Origin: Mycobacterium sp. 155
Lineage (GTDB): Bacteria; Actinomycetota; Actinomycetes; Mycobacteriales; Mycobacteriaceae
DNA length: 64,000 nucleotides
Reading direction: 5' to 3'
Assembly (NCBI RefSeq): GCF_000373905.1
Contig: NZ_KB892705.1
Span: 3,980,478-4,044,477 of the forward strand
Part shown: piece after piece, positions 1-10,045 of the stretch
Position numbering within the stretch: position 1 is the first letter of the stretch
Layout: every line of letters starts with the position of its first letter
Notes under the pieces: generated by a model
Database searches by the model: none
What the model was told of the DNA's origin: nothing
Seen by the model: the letters and a program-made list of their open reading frames with translations, nothing else
Position numbers and translations under genes: made by a program

Positions 1-1794
1 GACAGACTCGCTTACCGGTTCCTCGACTTCTCCACCGAACGTGAAGGCATCGCCCACGACCTGACGTGGGCGCAGTTCAGTGCCCGCAACAAGGCCGTCG
101 CCGCGCGGTTGCAGCAGGTCACCCAACCGGGAGACCGCGTCGCGATCCTGTGCCCGCAGAACCTCGACTACCTCGTCGCCTTCTTCGGCGCCCTCTACGC
201 GGGCCGCATCGCGGTGCCGCTGTTCGACCCGTCTGAGCCCGGGCACGTCGGCCGCCTGCACGCGGTGCTGGACAACTGCCACCCGTCGGCGATCCTGACC
301 ACCACCGAGGCCGCCGAAGGTGTCCGCAAGTTCTTCCGCAGCCGGCCCGCCAACCAACGGCCGCGCGTGATCGCCGTCGACGCGGTCCCGGATGACGTTG
401 CCGCCACGTGGGTCAAGCCCGATCAGCCCGACGAGACCACCATCGCGTACCTGCAATACACCTCCGGATCGACCCGCATCCCCACCGGCGTGCAGATCAC
501 CCACCTCAACATGGCCACCAACATCGTGCAGATCGTCGAGGCGCTGGAAGGCGAGGAGGGCGACCGTGGGCTGTCCTGGCTGCCGTTCTTCCACGATATG
601 GGTCTGGTCACCGGGCTGATCGCCCCGATGATCGGTCACTACTTCACCTTCATGACCCCGGCCGCCTTCGTGCGCCGTCCCGAGCGCTGGATCCGCGAGA
701 TGGCCCGCAAGGAAGGCGACACCGGCGGCGTCATCTCGGTGGCTCCCAACTTCGCCTTCGACCACGCTGCTACTCGCGGTGTCCCCAAAGATGGCGCCGA
801 GACGTTGGACCTGTCCAATGTCAAGGCCGTGCTAAACGGCAGTGAGCCGATCTCTGCGGCGACCGTGCGCCGGTTCAACGAGGCGTTCGGCCCGTTCGGG
901 TTCCCGGCCAAAGCCATCAAACCGTCCTACGGACTGGCCGAGGCAACGTTGATGGTGTCGACTACCCCTGCCGCCGAAGAGCCCAAGATCATCACGGTCG
1001 ACCGCGACGAACTCAATAGCGGCCGGATTGTCGAGGTGGCCGAGGATTCCCCGAAGGCCGTCGCACAGGCCTCCGCAGGCCAGGTCGGCATCTCCGAATG
1101 GGCCGTCATCGTCGACGCCGAAAGCGCCAGCGAACTGCCCGACGGACAGATCGGCGAGATCTGGATCAGTGGCGAGAACATGGGCACCGGCTACTGGGGC
1201 AAGCCCGAGGAGAGCCGCGAGGTGTTTCAAAACACCCTCAAGTCACGGACCAGCCCGTCGCACGCGCAAGGCGCGGCCGACGACGCCACCTGGGTGCGCA
1301 CGGGCGACTACGGCGCCTTCTACGAAGGTGACCTCTATATCACCGGCCGCGTCAAGGATCTGGTGATCATCGACGGCCGCAACCACTACCCACAGGATCT
1401 GGAGTATTCGGCGCAGGAGGCCAGCAAGGCTGTGCGCACCGGATATGTGGCGGCCTTCTCGGTGCCGGCCAACCAGTTACCCGACGAGGTCTTCGAGAAC
1501 GCCCACGCCGGGCTGCACCGTGACGCCAGCGACACCTCTGAACAGCTCGTGATCGTGGCCGAGCGGGCGCCGGGCGCACACAAGCTCGAGGTCGGCCCGA
1601 TCTCCGACGACATCCGCGCCGCCATCGCGGTGCGGCATGGGGTCACCGTCCGCGACGTGTTGCTGACCGCGGCGGGAGCCATCCCGCGCACGTCGAGCGG
1701 CAAGATCGGCCGCCGCGCCTGCCGGGCCGCCTATCTGGACGGCACCCTGCGCAGCGGCAAGATTGCCAATGCCTTCCCAGACGAGACCGACTGA
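1..1794 (+). CDS. fadD32: FadD32, long-chain fatty acyl-AMP ligase (5' end outside window)
   Basis: The reading frame is open from the first base, so the N-terminus lies upstream of the window. FadD32 activates the meromycolic acid as acyl-AMP and loads it onto the N-terminal carrier domain of Pks13 in the cytoplasm. The adenylate-forming P-loop motif [12 protein letters not shown] is visible, followed by the C-terminal hinge region ([17 protein letters not shown]) and a C-terminal lysine motif ([10 protein letters not shown]). The family assignment is strengthened by pks13 and accD4 directly downstream, the conserved mycobacterial mycolate condensation operon. The stop codon coincides with the start of a 3 x 32 bp tandem repeat that widens the gap to pks13 to 180 bp. 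Confidence 0.96.
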   Translation, partial: DRLAYRFLDFSTEREGIAHDLTWAQFSARNKAVAARLQQVTQPGDRVAILCPQNLDYLVAFFGALYAGRIAVPLFDPSEPGHVGRLHAVLDNCHPSAILTTTEAAEGVRKFFRSRPANQRPRVIAVDAVPDDVAATWVKPDQPDETTIAYLQYTSGSTRIPTGVQITHLNMATNIVQIVEALEGEEGDRGLSWLPFFHDMGLVTGLIAPMIGHYFTFMTPAAFVRRPERWIREMARKEGDTGGVISVAPNFAFDHAATRGVPKDGAETLDLSNVKAVLNGSEPISAATVRRFNEAFGPFGFPAKAIKPSYGLAEATLMVSTTPAAEEPKIITVDRDELNSGRIVEVAEDSPKAVAQASAGQVGISEWAVIVDAESASELPDGQIGEIWISGENMGTGYWGKPEESREVFQNTLKSRTSPSHAQGAADDATWVRTGDYGAFYEGDLYITGRVKDLVIIDGRNHYPQDLEYSAQEASKAVRTGYVAAFSVPANQLPDEVFENAHAGLHRDASDTSEQLVIVAERAPGAHKLEVGPISDDIRAAIAVRHGVTVRDVLLTAAGAIPRTSSGKIGRRACRAAYLDGTLRSGKIANAFPDETD

Positions 1795-1886
1795 TGAGCG
1801 CTTGCGCGAAGAAGAGATGGCACTGATGAGCGCTTGCGCGAAGAAGAGATGGCACTGATGAGCGCTTGCGCGAAGAAGAGATGGCA
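1791..1886 (+). repeat. Three perfect tandem copies of a 32-bp unit (family A)
   Basis: Units at 1791-1822, 1823-1854 and 1855-1886 are identical; each contains the core GCGCTTGCGCGAAGAAGAG. The array starts over the fadD32 stop codon and fills most of the fadD32-pks13 gap. A related core, GCTTGCGCGAAGAGCA, occurs inside pks13 near 3751 and a one-mismatch form inside aftA near 21788, so this is a dispersed short-repeat family. The 32-bp period is not a multiple of three, as expected for a non-coding location. Confidence 0.95.
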
Positions 1887-1950
1887 CTGATCTGCGTTAG
1901 ACATGTCGCCGACTCCCGCGGCCGGTCTGAGACAACAGTGAGCTGAACCC

Positions 1951-1967
1951 CGCACGCGAGGAGGACA
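1951..1967 (+). promoter_or_regulatory. Strong ribosome binding site of pks13 lying in a family B-like repeat core
   Basis: The sequence CGCACGCGAGGAGGACA holds a GAGGAGG Shine-Dalgarno element about 10 bases before the pks13 ATG. It differs at one base from the reverse complement of the family B repeat core (GCACGCGAGGAGCACA) found in aftA and at 39319-39363. The match suggests the site derives from, or resembles, a dispersed repeat; this part is inference. Confidence 0.6.
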
Positions 1968-1974
1968 ACCCGCG

Positions 1975-4900
1975 ATGGATGAAACACAGAACGACTCGAA
2001 TCTTCCAGCGACCACCGAGTCTGCCGGCCAATCGACGTCGCGCCCCGACATGACGGTCGCGGAGATGCGTGAGTGGCTGCGTAAGGCGGTGGCCACCGCC
2101 ACCGGGCAGTCGCCCGATGCCATCGATGAGACCACCCCGCTGATCGAGCTTGGCTTGTCCTCGCGTGACGCGGTGGCGATGGCCAGCGACATCGAGGATC
2201 TCACCGGTGTGACACTGACGGCCACGGTGCTGTTCCGGCACCCGACCATCGAGTCGCTGGCCACCGTGATCATTGAGGGTGAGCCCGAACCCGAGAACAC
2301 CGGTGACGAGGACTGGTCCCGGGATGTGGACGAGGACAGCTTCAACATCGCCATCGTCGGCGTGGCAACCCGCTTCCCGGGGGACCTGAACACTCCTGAC
2401 GAGATGTGGACCGCGCTGCTCGAGGGCCGCGACGCCATCACCGATCTGCCCGAGGGCCGGTGGGAGGAGTTTCTCGACGAGCCGCGCATCGCCGAGCGAG
2501 TCGCCAAGGCCCGCACCCGCGGCGGCTACCTCAAGGACATCAAGGGCTTCGACTCCGAGTTCTTCGCGTTGTCGAAGATGGAAGCCGACAACATCGACCC
2601 GCAGCAGCGCATGGCGCTTGAGTTGACGTGGGAAGCCTTGGAGCACGCCCGGATTCCGGCGTCGAGCCTGCGCGGGACCAGCGTCGGGGTGTACATCGGC
2701 AGCTCGACCAACGACTACAGCTTCCTGGCGATGAGCGACCCGTCTGTTGCCCACCCGTATGCGATCACCGGAACCGCGAGTTCGATCATCGCCAACCGGG
2801 TTTCGTACTTCTACGATTTCCGCGGCCCGTCGGTCGCGGTGGACACCGCATGTTCCAGCTCGCTCGTGGCTGCGCACCACGGCGTGCAGGCGCTGCGCTC
2901 CGGCGAGGCCGACGTCGCGGTGGTGGGTGGCGTGAATGCGCTGATCACCCCGCTGGTGACGGTCGGTTTCGACGAGGTCGGCGGCGTGCTGGCAGCTGAC
3001 GGGCGCATCAAGTCGTTCTCGTCGGACGCCGACGGCTATGCCCGTGCCGAGGGCGGCGGCATACTGGTGCTCAAACGGGTATCCGATGCGCGCCGCGACG
3101 GCGACCACATCCTGGCGGTCATCGCAGGCAGTGCGATCAACCATGACGGCCGGTCCAACGGTCTGCTCGCGCCCAACCCCGACGCGCAGGAGGCCGTGCT
3201 ACGCAAGGCTTACAAGGACGCGGGAATCAACCCGCGGACCGTCGACTACATCGAGGCGCACGGCACCGGCACCATCCTGGGCGACCCGATCGAGGCCGAT
3301 GCGCTCGGCCGAGTGGTCGGCCGCGGCCGTGACGCCGATAAGCCAGCCCTGCTGGGTGCGGTGAAATCCAATGTGGGACACCTGGAGTCGGCCGCGGGCG
3401 CGGCCAGCCTGGCAAAGGTGACGCTGTCGCTGGCCAACGACAAGCTGCCACCGTCGATCAACTACGCGGGACCCAACCCCTACATCGACTTCGACAAGGA
3501 ACATCTCAAGGTCAACGACACCCTCTCGGAGTGGCCGCGCTACAGCGGGCACGCCATCACCGGTGTGTCGGGCTTCGGGTTCGGTGGCGCCAACGCGCAC
3601 CTGGTGCTGCGCGAGGTGTTGCCCAGCGATCTGACCGAGCCCGAACCGAAACCCGAAGCCGTCGAGGATAAGTCGGCTTCCGACGCCACCGACGCGGTAT
3701 ACGTCGGTGGCGTGCGGATGGATGAGTACGGCGAGTTCGTGCACAATGAGCCGCTTGCGCGAAGAGCAACAGACAGCGATGAGCCGGAAGTGGACGAGTA
3801 CCCGGCCTACGGCTCCGCTGATTACGAGGCGACCTACGAGCTGCCGGGCCTGACTGACGAGGCTAAGCGCCTGCTCGAGGTGGCCCGCGAGGAACTGGCT
3901 GCCGCTGAGGCCGCCGAGCCCACCAAGAAGGTTGTCCCGCTGGCAGTTTCGGCGTTCTTGACGTCACGCAAGAAGGCGGCCGCGGCCGAGTTGGCGGACT
4001 GGATCGATAGCGCTGAGGGTCGGGCGTCGTCGCTCGAGTCCATCGGGCGTTCGCTGTCGCGACGCAACCACGGCCGTTCCCGCGCGGTCGTGCTGGCTCA
4101 CGACCACGACGAGGCCGTCAAGGGTCTGCGCGCGCTGGCCGAGGGCAAGCAGCATCCCAGCGTGATTACCGCCGACGGGCCGGTTACCAACGGGCCGGTG
4201 TGGGTGTTGGCCGGATTCGGTGCGCAGCACCGCAAGATGGGCAAGAGCCTGTACCTGCGCGACGAGATCTTCGCCGAATGGATCAACAAGGTCGACGCCC
4301 ATGTGCAAGACGAGCTGGGCTATTCGATCGTCGAGCTGATCCTCGACGACTCGAAGGACTACGGCATCGAGACCACCCAGACCGTGATCTTCGCGATCCA
4401 GGTTGCGCTCGGTGAGCTGCTCAAGGCACATGGCGCCAAACCCGGTGCGCTCGTGGGACAGTCGCTCGGCGAGGCTGCCGCGGCCTACTTCGCCGGCGGC
4501 CTGTCGCTGGCTGACGCGACCCGCACGATCTGCTCGCGCGCGCACCTGATGGGTGAAGGCGAGGCGATGTTGTTCGGCGAATACATCCGGCTCATGGCGC
4601 TCGTGGAGTACTCGGCCGACGAGATCAAGACGGTCTTCAGCGATTTCCCCGATCTTGAGGTGTGCGTCTACGCCGCGCCGACCCAGACCGTCATCGGCGG
4701 CCCGCCCGAGCAGGTCGACGCGATCATCGCGCGCGCCGAATCGGAGGGCAAGTTCGCCCGTAAGTTCCAGACGAAGGGCGCCAGCCACACCCAGCAGATG
4801 GACCCGCTGCTCGGTGAGCTTGCCGCGGAAATTCAAGGGATCCAGGCGCATCCACTGACCACGGGCTACTTCTCGACCGTGCACGAGGGCAAGTTCATCC

Positions 4901-7371
4901 GCTCAGGAAGCGAGCCCATCCACGACGTGGAGTACTGGAAGAAGGGGCTGCGGCACAGCGTCTACTTCACCCAGGGGATCCGCAACGCGATCGACAACGG
5001 GCACACCACGTTCCTGGAGCTCGCCCCGAATCCGGTGGCGCTCATGCAGGTTGGGCTCACGACAGCGCCCGCGGGGCTGCACGACGCGCAGCTGGTCCCC
5101 ACGCTGGCCCGTAAACAGGACGAGGTCGCCTCGATGACCACGGCCATGGCGCACCTGTACGTGCACGGTCACGATCTGGACCTGCGCACGCTGTTCCCGC
5201 GCAAATCCAGTGGCCTGGCCGGTGCGCTCGATTTCGCCAACGTCCCGCCGACCCGGTTCAAGCGCAAGCAGCACTGGCTCGACGTGCACTTCACCGGTGA
5301 CAGCTCGGCGGTCATGCCGGGCAACCACGTTGCGACCCCGGACGGCAGGCATGTCTGGGAGTTTGTGCCGAAGGGTGCGAGTGACCTAGCGGTCCTAGTG
5401 AAAGCCGCTGCCGCACAGGTTCTTCCGGACGCCAAGCTGACCGCGTCCGAGCAGCGCGCGGTGCCCGCCGAGGGATCGCGACTGGTCACGACGCTGACGC
5501 GGCATCCGGGTGGAGCCTCGGTGCAGGTGCACGCCCGCATCGATGAGTCGTTCACCCTGGTCTACGACGCGATCGTGACCCGAGGTGGTGCGGCGACCGC
5601 GTTGCCGACCGCCGTGGGTGCCGGGGTTGTCGCCCCAGTGGTCGGCCAGGCACTGGTCGAGGACGAGGCTGAGCCCGACGTCACCGTCGGGGCGGCTCCG
5701 GAGATCCTGCAGGACAACCTCACCCAGGGCGCCAATCTCGGTGTGGGCTTTGCCAAGTGGTCACCGGACTCGGGCGAGACCGTCGCACAGCGATTGGGCA
5801 CGATCGTCGGTGGCGCTATGGGCTATGAGCCCGAGGACCTGCCGTGGGAGGTACCGCTGATCGAGCTGGGTCTCGACTCGCTCATGGCGGTGCGGATCAA
5901 GAATCGCGTCGAGTACGACTTCGACCTGCCGCCGATCCAGTTGACCGCGGTGCGCGACGCGAACCTCTACAACGTCGAGGAGCTCATCAAGTACGCGATC
6001 GAGCACCGCGACGAGGTCGATCAGCTCGCCGAGTCCCAGAAGGGCAAGACCGCCGAGGAGATCGCCGCCGAGCAGGCCGAGCTGCTGGGTGGGGCGTCGA
6101 GTGTTGCCGAGGTCGAGGCCAAGCTTGCAGAGGTGAGCGGAGCGACGGGGGATAGTCGAGCGACGGGGGAGTCGGAAGCCGCTATCCCGGCTCCGCCCAC
6201 CGATCCGAGCGGACCTGCTGGCCCTTCCAAGGCCACCGCGGCCGCGGCAGCGGCCAAGGTGCTCACCCAGGAGGCGGTGACCGAGGCGCTCGGTGCTGAC
6301 GTTCCGCCGCGTGACGCCGCGGAACGCGTCACGTTCGCGACGTGGGCGATCGTCACCGGTAAGTCGCCGGGCGGCATCTTCAACGAGCTCCCCGCGGTCG
6401 ACGAGGCTACCGCGACCAAGTTGGCCGAGCGGCTGTCCGAACGCGCCGAGGGCACCATCACGGTCGACGACGTCAAGTCGGCCACGACCATCGAGCGCTT
6501 GGCCACGATCGTCCGCGACCAGCTCGAGGAAGGTGTGGTCGACGGATTCGTCCGCACCCTGCGGGCTCCTGTAGAAGGTTCCTCACGCGTCCCGCTCTTC
6601 GTGTTCCACCCGGCCGGCGGATCCACCGTCGTCTACGAGCCGTTGATGAAGCGGCTGCCGGCAGACACCCCGGTGTACGGCATCGAACGGGTCGAGGGTT
6701 CCATCGAAGAGCGCGCCGCCGAGTACGTGCCCAAGCTGCTGGAGATGCACAAGGGTCCGTTCGTGCTGGCGGGCTGGTCGCTCGGCGGTGCGCTGGCTTA
6801 TGCGTGCGCCATCGGGCTCAAGCAAGCCGGCGCCGATGTGCGCTACGTCGGGCTGATCGACTGCGTGCGCCCCGGTGAGCCGATCGACCAGAGCCAGGCG
6901 GGGATGCGGGCTCGGTGGGACCGCTACGCACGGTTCGCCGAGCGCACTTTCAACGTGGACGTTCCCGAGATCCCCTACGAGGAGCTCGAGAAGCTCGACG
7001 ACGAGGGCCAGGTGAAGTTCGTCCTGGAGGTCGTCGCGCAGAGCGGCGTGCAGATCCCGGGCGGGATCATCGAGCACCAGCGCACGTCGTACCTGGACAA
7101 CCGCGCCCTGGACACCATCGAGATCCAGCCGTACGACGGGCACGTCACGCTGTACATGGCCGACCGCTACCACGATGACGCGATCGTCTTCGAGCCCGCG
7201 TATGCGACCCGTAAGCCCGACGGCGGGTGGGGCGAATTCGCCAAGGACCTCGAGGTGGTGCCCATCGGGGGCGAGCACATCCAGGCCATCGATGAGCCGT
7301 ACATTGCCAAGGTGGGTGCGCATATGAGCGAGGCGCTCAACCGTATCGAAGCTGAGAGCGAGAGCAAGTGA
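1975..7371 (+). CDS. pks13: Pks13, mycolic acid condensing polyketide synthase
   Basis: This 1798-residue type I polyketide synthase performs the Claisen-type condensation of a meromycoloyl chain with a carboxylated C24-C26 chain to give the mycolate precursor. Domains in order: N-terminal carrier protein (motif LGLSSRDAV, Ser63), ketosynthase (VDTACSSSL, Cys293), acyltransferase (GQSLGEA, Ser830), C-terminal carrier protein (LGLDSLMAV, Ser1302) and thioesterase (AGWSLGGA, Ser1602; His1768). The spacing between active sites exceeds that of the M. tuberculosis enzyme (from memory Ser55, Cys287, Ser801, Ser1266, Ser1533; 1733 residues) at the KS-AT and ACP-TE linkers, which is where short repeats are found. 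The start follows a strong GAGGAGG. The stop overlaps the GTG of accD4 by four bases. Confidence 0.97.
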   Translation: MDETQNDSNLPATTESAGQSTSRPDMTVAEMREWLRKAVATATGQSPDAIDETTPLIELGLSSRDAVAMASDIEDLTGVTLTATVLFRHPTIESLATVIIEGEPEPENTGDEDWSRDVDEDSFNIAIVGVATRFPGDLNTPDEMWTALLEGRDAITDLPEGRWEEFLDEPRIAERVAKARTRGGYLKDIKGFDSEFFALSKMEADNIDPQQRMALELTWEALEHARIPASSLRGTSVGVYIGSSTNDYSFLAMSDPSVAHPYAITGTASSIIANRVSYFYDFRGPSVAVDTACSSSLVAAHHGVQALRSGEADVAVVGGVNALITPLVTVGFDEVGGVLAADGRIKSFSSDADGYARAEGGGILVLKRVSDARRDGDHILAVIAGSAINHDGRSNGLLAPNPDAQEAVLRKAYKDAGINPRTVDYIEAHGTGTILGDPIEADALGRVVGRGRDADKPALLGAVKSNVGHLESAAGAASLAKVTLSLANDKLPPSINYAGPNPYIDFDKEHLKVNDTLSEWPRYSGHAITGVSGFGFGGANAHLVLREVLPSDLTEPEPKPEAVEDKSASDATDAVYVGGVRMDEYGEFVHNEPLARRATDSDEPEVDEYPAYGSADYEATYELPGLTDEAKRLLEVAREELAAAEAAEPTKKVVPLAVSAFLTSRKKAAAAELADWIDSAEGRASSLESIGRSLSRRNHGRSRAVVLAHDHDEAVKGLRALAEGKQHPSVITADGPVTNGPVWVLAGFGAQHRKMGKSLYLRDEIFAEWINKVDAHVQDELGYSIVELILDDSKDYGIETTQTVIFAIQVALGELLKAHGAKPGALVGQSLGEAAAAYFAGGLSLADATRTICSRAHLMGEGEAMLFGEYIRLMALVEYSADEIKTVFSDFPDLEVCVYAAPTQTVIGGPPEQVDAIIARAESEGKFARKFQTKGASHTQQMDPLLGELAAEIQGIQAHPLTTGYFSTVHEGKFIRSGSEPIHDVEYWKKGLRHSVYFTQGIRNAIDNGHTTFLELAPNPVALMQVGLTTAPAGLHDAQLVPTLARKQDEVASMTTAMAHLYVHGHDLDLRTLFPRKSSGLAGALDFANVPPTRFKRKQHWLDVHFTGDSSAVMPGNHVATPDGRHVWEFVPKGASDLAVLVKAAAAQVLPDAKLTASEQRAVPAEGSRLVTTLTRHPGGASVQVHARIDESFTLVYDAIVTRGGAATALPTAVGAGVVAPVVGQALVEDEAEPDVTVGAAPEILQDNLTQGANLGVGFAKWSPDSGETVAQRLGTIVGGAMGYEPEDLPWEVPLIELGLDSLMAVRIKNRVEYDFDLPPIQLTAVRDANLYNVEELIKYAIEHRDEVDQLAESQKGKTAEEIAAEQAELLGGASSVAEVEAKLAEVSGATGDSRATGESEAAIPAPPTDPSGPAGPSKATAAAAAAKVLTQEAVTEALGADVPPRDAAERVTFATWAIVTGKSPGGIFNELPAVDEATATKLAERLSERAEGTITVDDVKSATTIERLATIVRDQLEEGVVDGFVRTLRAPVEGSSRVPLFVFHPAGGSTVVYEPLMKRLPADTPVYGIERVEGSIEERAAEYVPKLLEMHKGPFVLAGWSLGGALAYACAIGLKQAGADVRYVGLIDCVRPGEPIDQSQAGMRARWDRYARFAERTFNVDVPEIPYEELEKLDDEGQVKFVLEVVAQSGVQIPGGIIEHQRTSYLDNRALDTIEIQPYDGHVTLYMADRYHDDAIVFEPAYATRKPDGGWGEFAKDLEVVPIGGEHIQAIDEPYIAKVGAHMSEALNRIEAESESK
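3746..3786 (+). repeat. Family A repeat copy inside the pks13 KS-AT linker
   Basis: The core GCTTGCGCGAAGAGCA matches the intergenic array at 1791-1886. The flanking ATGAGCCG recurs 33 bases later (3746 and 3779), so the coding copy has a period of 33, a multiple of three, against 32 in the intergenic array. The translated segment ([11 protein letters not shown]) lies in the acidic, low-complexity linker between ketosynthase and acyltransferase. Confidence 0.7.
6131..6170 (+). repeat. Family C repeat copies inside the pks13 ACP-TE linker
   Basis: GGTGAGCGGAGCGACGGG matches, with one mismatch, the reverse complement of the repeat at the 3' end of glfT1 (GGTGAGCGAAGCGACGGG). A second, shortened GAGCGACGGGGG follows 18 bases later, preserving frame. 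The encoded residues ([13 protein letters not shown]) sit in the linker between the second carrier domain and the thioesterase. Confidence 0.65.
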
Positions 7372-8945
7372 CGACTGAACCGTCCCCCGCCCATTCGCCG
7401 AGGACCACCGCTGAGCTGCTGGCCGACCTCCGCGAGAAGCTCGAGCTCGCCAAGGAACCCGGCGGTGAGAAGGCCGTCGCCAAGCGCGCGAAAAAGGGTA
7501 TCCCCAGTGCCCGCGCGCGGATCCACGCGCTGCTCGACCCGGGCAGCTTCCTGGAGATCGGTGCGCTGTGCAAAACCCCGGGTGACCCGAACGCACTGTT
7601 CGGCGACGGTGTGGTCACCGGCCACGGCACCATCAACGGCCGCCCGGTCGGCGTGTTCAGCCACGACCAGACGGTGTTCCAGGGCACGGTCGGTGAGATG
7701 TTCGGCCGCAAGGTGGCCCGACTGATGGAATGGGTGGCCATGGTCGGCTGCCCGATGATCGGCATCAACGACTCCGGCGGCGCGCGCATCCAGGACGCGG
7801 TGACCTCGCTGGCCTGGTACGCCGAACTCGGCCGTCGCCACGAGCTGCTGCGCGGCATGGTGCCTGAGATCTCCATCATCCTCGGCAAATGCGCAGGCGG
7901 CGCGGTGTATTCGCCGATCCAGACCGACCTCGTGGTCGCGGTGCGCGACCAGGGCTACATGTTCGTCACGGGACCGGACGTCATCAAGGATGTCACGGGT
8001 GAGGACGTGACCCTCGACGAGCTCGGCGGCGCGGACGCACAGGCCCGCTACGGCAACATTCACCAGGTGGTCGAGGACGAGGCCGCGGCGTTCCAATATG
8101 TGCGTGACTACCTGAGCTTCCTGCCTCCCAACACCTTTGACGATCCGCCGATCGTCAACCCGGGCCTGGAGCCCGAAATCACGCCGCACGACCTTGAGCT
8201 GGATTCCATCGTGCCGGACGCCGACAACATGGCCTACGACATGCACGAGATCCTGTTGCGGATCTTCGACGACGGCGACGTGTTCGACGTGGCCGCGCAG
8301 CGCGGGCAGTCGCTGATCACCGCTTTCGCGCGGGTCGACGGGCACCCGGTCGGGGTGATCGCGAACCAGCCGATGCACATGTCGGGTTCGATCGACAACG
8401 AGGCGTCTGACAAGGCCGCCGGTTTCGTCCGGTTCTGCGACTCCTACAACCTGCCTTTGGTTTTCGTGGTCGACACCCCGGGCTTTCTGCCGGGTGTCGA
8501 GCAGGAGAAGGGCGGCATCATCAAGCGCGGCGGGCGGTTCCTCAACGCCGTCGTGGAGGCCGACGTGCCAAAGGTGACCATCACGATCCGCAAGTCCTAC
8601 GGCGGTGCGTACGCGGTGATGGGCTCCAAGCAGCTCTCGGCCGACCTGAATTTCGCGTGGCCCACCGCACGCATCGCGGTGATCGGTGCCGAGGGTGCGG
8701 CGCAGCTGCTGGTGAAGCGCTTCCCGGATCCCACCGCGCCCGAGGTGCGTAAGATCCGCGACGAATTCATCAAGGGCTACAACGAGAACATGGCCACGCC
8801 GTGGATCGCCGCCGAGCGCGGGTTCATCGACGCGGTGATTCAGCCGCACGAGACCCGGCTGCTGCTGCGCAAGTCGCTGCACCTGTTGCGCGACAAGCAG
8901 AATCACGCTCGCATCCAGCGTAAGCATGGTCTGACCCCGATCTAG
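7368..8945 (+). CDS. accD4: AccD4, acyl-CoA carboxylase carboxyltransferase subunit
   Basis: This 525-residue beta subunit transfers CO2 from biotin (carried by AccA3) to a long-chain acyl-CoA, producing the carboxylated alpha branch used by Pks13. Crotonase-fold carboxyltransferase motifs are visible: GGARIQDAV near residue 135, the oxyanion loop [11 protein letters not shown] near 173, and the second-domain motif [14 protein letters not shown] near 410. The GTG start overlaps the pks13 stop by four bases, so translation is probably coupled. A strong inverted repeat follows the stop. Confidence 0.96.
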   Translation: MTTEPSPAHSPRTTAELLADLREKLELAKEPGGEKAVAKRAKKGIPSARARIHALLDPGSFLEIGALCKTPGDPNALFGDGVVTGHGTINGRPVGVFSHDQTVFQGTVGEMFGRKVARLMEWVAMVGCPMIGINDSGGARIQDAVTSLAWYAELGRRHELLRGMVPEISIILGKCAGGAVYSPIQTDLVVAVRDQGYMFVTGPDVIKDVTGEDVTLDELGGADAQARYGNIHQVVEDEAAAFQYVRDYLSFLPPNTFDDPPIVNPGLEPEITPHDLELDSIVPDADNMAYDMHEILLRIFDDGDVFDVAAQRGQSLITAFARVDGHPVGVIANQPMHMSGSIDNEASDKAAGFVRFCDSYNLPLVFVVDTPGFLPGVEQEKGGIIKRGGRFLNAVVEADVPKVTITIRKSYGGAYAVMGSKQLSADLNFAWPTARIAVIGAEGAAQLLVKRFPDPTAPEVRKIRDEFIKGYNENMATPWIAAERGFIDAVIQPHETRLLLRKSLHLLRDKQNHARIQRKHGLTPI

Positions 8946-8948
8946 CGC

Positions 8949-9003
8949 GAGCAGACACTGCGGTCCACGACACGCCGCCGTTCCGGTACCGCAGTGTCTG
9001 CTC
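8949..9003 (+). terminator. Perfect 16-bp inverted repeat after accD4
   Basis: The arms 8949-8964 and 8988-9003 (GAGCAGACACTGCGGT and its exact complement) are separated by 23 bases. The position, four bases after the accD4 stop, suggests an end-of-operon hairpin. There is no U-rich tail, and the long loop is unusual for an intrinsic terminator, so it may instead be a dispersed hairpin element. Confidence 0.6.
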
Positions 9004-9106
9004 ACTTATCAAGTCCCACAAGGGAACCACGCTGTGCATAGCGTCCCCGCCGAGAGTGCATTCAACCCAGCTGTCCAAGCAGCACCTGTAGCAACCGGCG
9101 CGCGGC

Positions 9107-9119
9107 TACGATTCGAACC
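9107..9119 (+). promoter_or_regulatory. Extended -10-type promoter for a leaderless transcript
   Basis: TACGAT (9107-9112) is followed by exactly seven bases and then the GTG at 9120, the spacing expected when transcription starts on the start codon. No Shine-Dalgarno sequence precedes the GTG. Confidence 0.5.
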
Positions 9120-9575
9120 GTGTCAGGCCTAGAAGATCATCCTGTGGTGACGGTTGCCGCGGGTGCGGCAGCGACCGCCGTCGTCGGCGCCGGAGCGGTC
9201 TACCGCGGTGTGGAGCGGCTGCCCGTGGTAGGCGGGCTGCTCAAGCAGGCGCGCAGCGATCTGTCCGCGCGCGGTGGGCGCGTCATCGCCGCTGGCGTCG
9301 AACCAGTCAAGGCGGTCGTGGCCGCCATCGCCGTGCAGGTCGTCGACATGGTCCTGGACGAGCTCGACCTCAACGAACTGGTACGCGAGCGCGTCGACCT
9401 CGTCGGGCTGGCCAACGAGGTGGTCGACGGAATCGACCTGCCTGCGATCATTCGCAAGTCGACGGATTCGGTGACCGCCGAGGTGATGACGGACGTCCGC
9501 AGTCAGAGTGAGCGGGCCGACGACGTGGTGTCCGGCTTCGTCGACCGGTTGCTGGGCCGCGGGTCACAGCCGTGA
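9120..9575 (+). CDS. Small hypothetical protein partnered with an RDD protein
   Basis: I do not recognise a characterised family for this 151-residue protein. It has an Ala/Gly/Val-rich N-terminal segment (about residues 8-30) that could be a weak membrane or amphipathic segment. A middle part follows of repeated aspartate-spaced amphipathic helices (VLDELDLNELVRERVDLVGL). The C-terminus (VDRLLGRGS) is basic. Similar proteins, from memory, sit next to RDD membrane proteins in actinobacteria, and here the stop overlaps the GTG of the RDD gene by four bases. The GTG start is preceded by a leaderless-type promoter rather than a ribosome binding site. Confidence 0.75.
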   Translation: MSGLEDHPVVTVAAGAAATAVVGAGAVYRGVERLPVVGGLLKQARSDLSARGGRVIAAGVEPVKAVVAAIAVQVVDMVLDELDLNELVRERVDLVGLANEVVDGIDLPAIIRKSTDSVTAEVMTDVRSQSERADDVVSGFVDRLLGRGSQP

Positions 9576-10000
9576 TCGAGGATGTCCGAACGGCTGGAAT
9601 CGTGAGTCGGGGAGTGGCCGCGGTGATCGATCTGGCCGTCGTCGGAGTCGTGCTCTCAGCGTTGTACATCGGCCTGATCCTGATGCGGTTGATGTTCGGC
9701 CCCACTACATTCATCCTGCCGACCGTGTCGGCGATCTTCTCCTCGGTGGTGATGTTCACCGTCTCGGTGCTCTACCTGACGGCGTGCTGGGCGGTGTCAG
9801 GCTGCACCATCGGCGCGGTCGTCATGGGGCTGCGAGTGGTGGGGCGCCGATGTGACCGGTTGCCGCCGGTGGTGGCGCTACTGCGCGCCGTGGCCTACGT
9901 GCTGTTCCCCGTCGGCTTGCTGTGGGTCGTGGTTGATGCGCGGCGAAGATCGTTGCAGGACATCGTCTTGGGTAGTCGCGTGGTGTACGTGCGGGTGTAG
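9572..10000 (+). CDS. RDD family membrane protein
   Basis: A 142-residue integral membrane protein with about three transmembrane segments (roughly residues 14-38, 45-75 and 95-120). RDD-type features are visible: the N-terminal GVAAVIDLAVVG around residue 13, and the C-terminal RRSLQDIVLGSRVVYV, typical of the family's conserved end. The function of RDD proteins is largely unknown; transport roles have been suggested for some. Translation is probably coupled to the upstream small gene through a GTGA overlap. Confidence 0.85.
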   Translation: MIEDVRTAGIVSRGVAAVIDLAVVGVVLSALYIGLILMRLMFGPTTFILPTVSAIFSSVVMFTVSVLYLTACWAVSGCTIGAVVMGLRVVGRRCDRLPPVVALLRAVAYVLFPVGLLWVVVDARRRSLQDIVLGSRVVYVRV

Positions 10001-10045
10001 CTTGTTTCCGCTGCGGTCCGGCATTATCAGAGGTTGGATGGCATC

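Noticed and set aside
1791..1886. A CRISPR array
   Set aside because: The three units are directly adjacent, with no unique spacers between them and no cas genes in the window.
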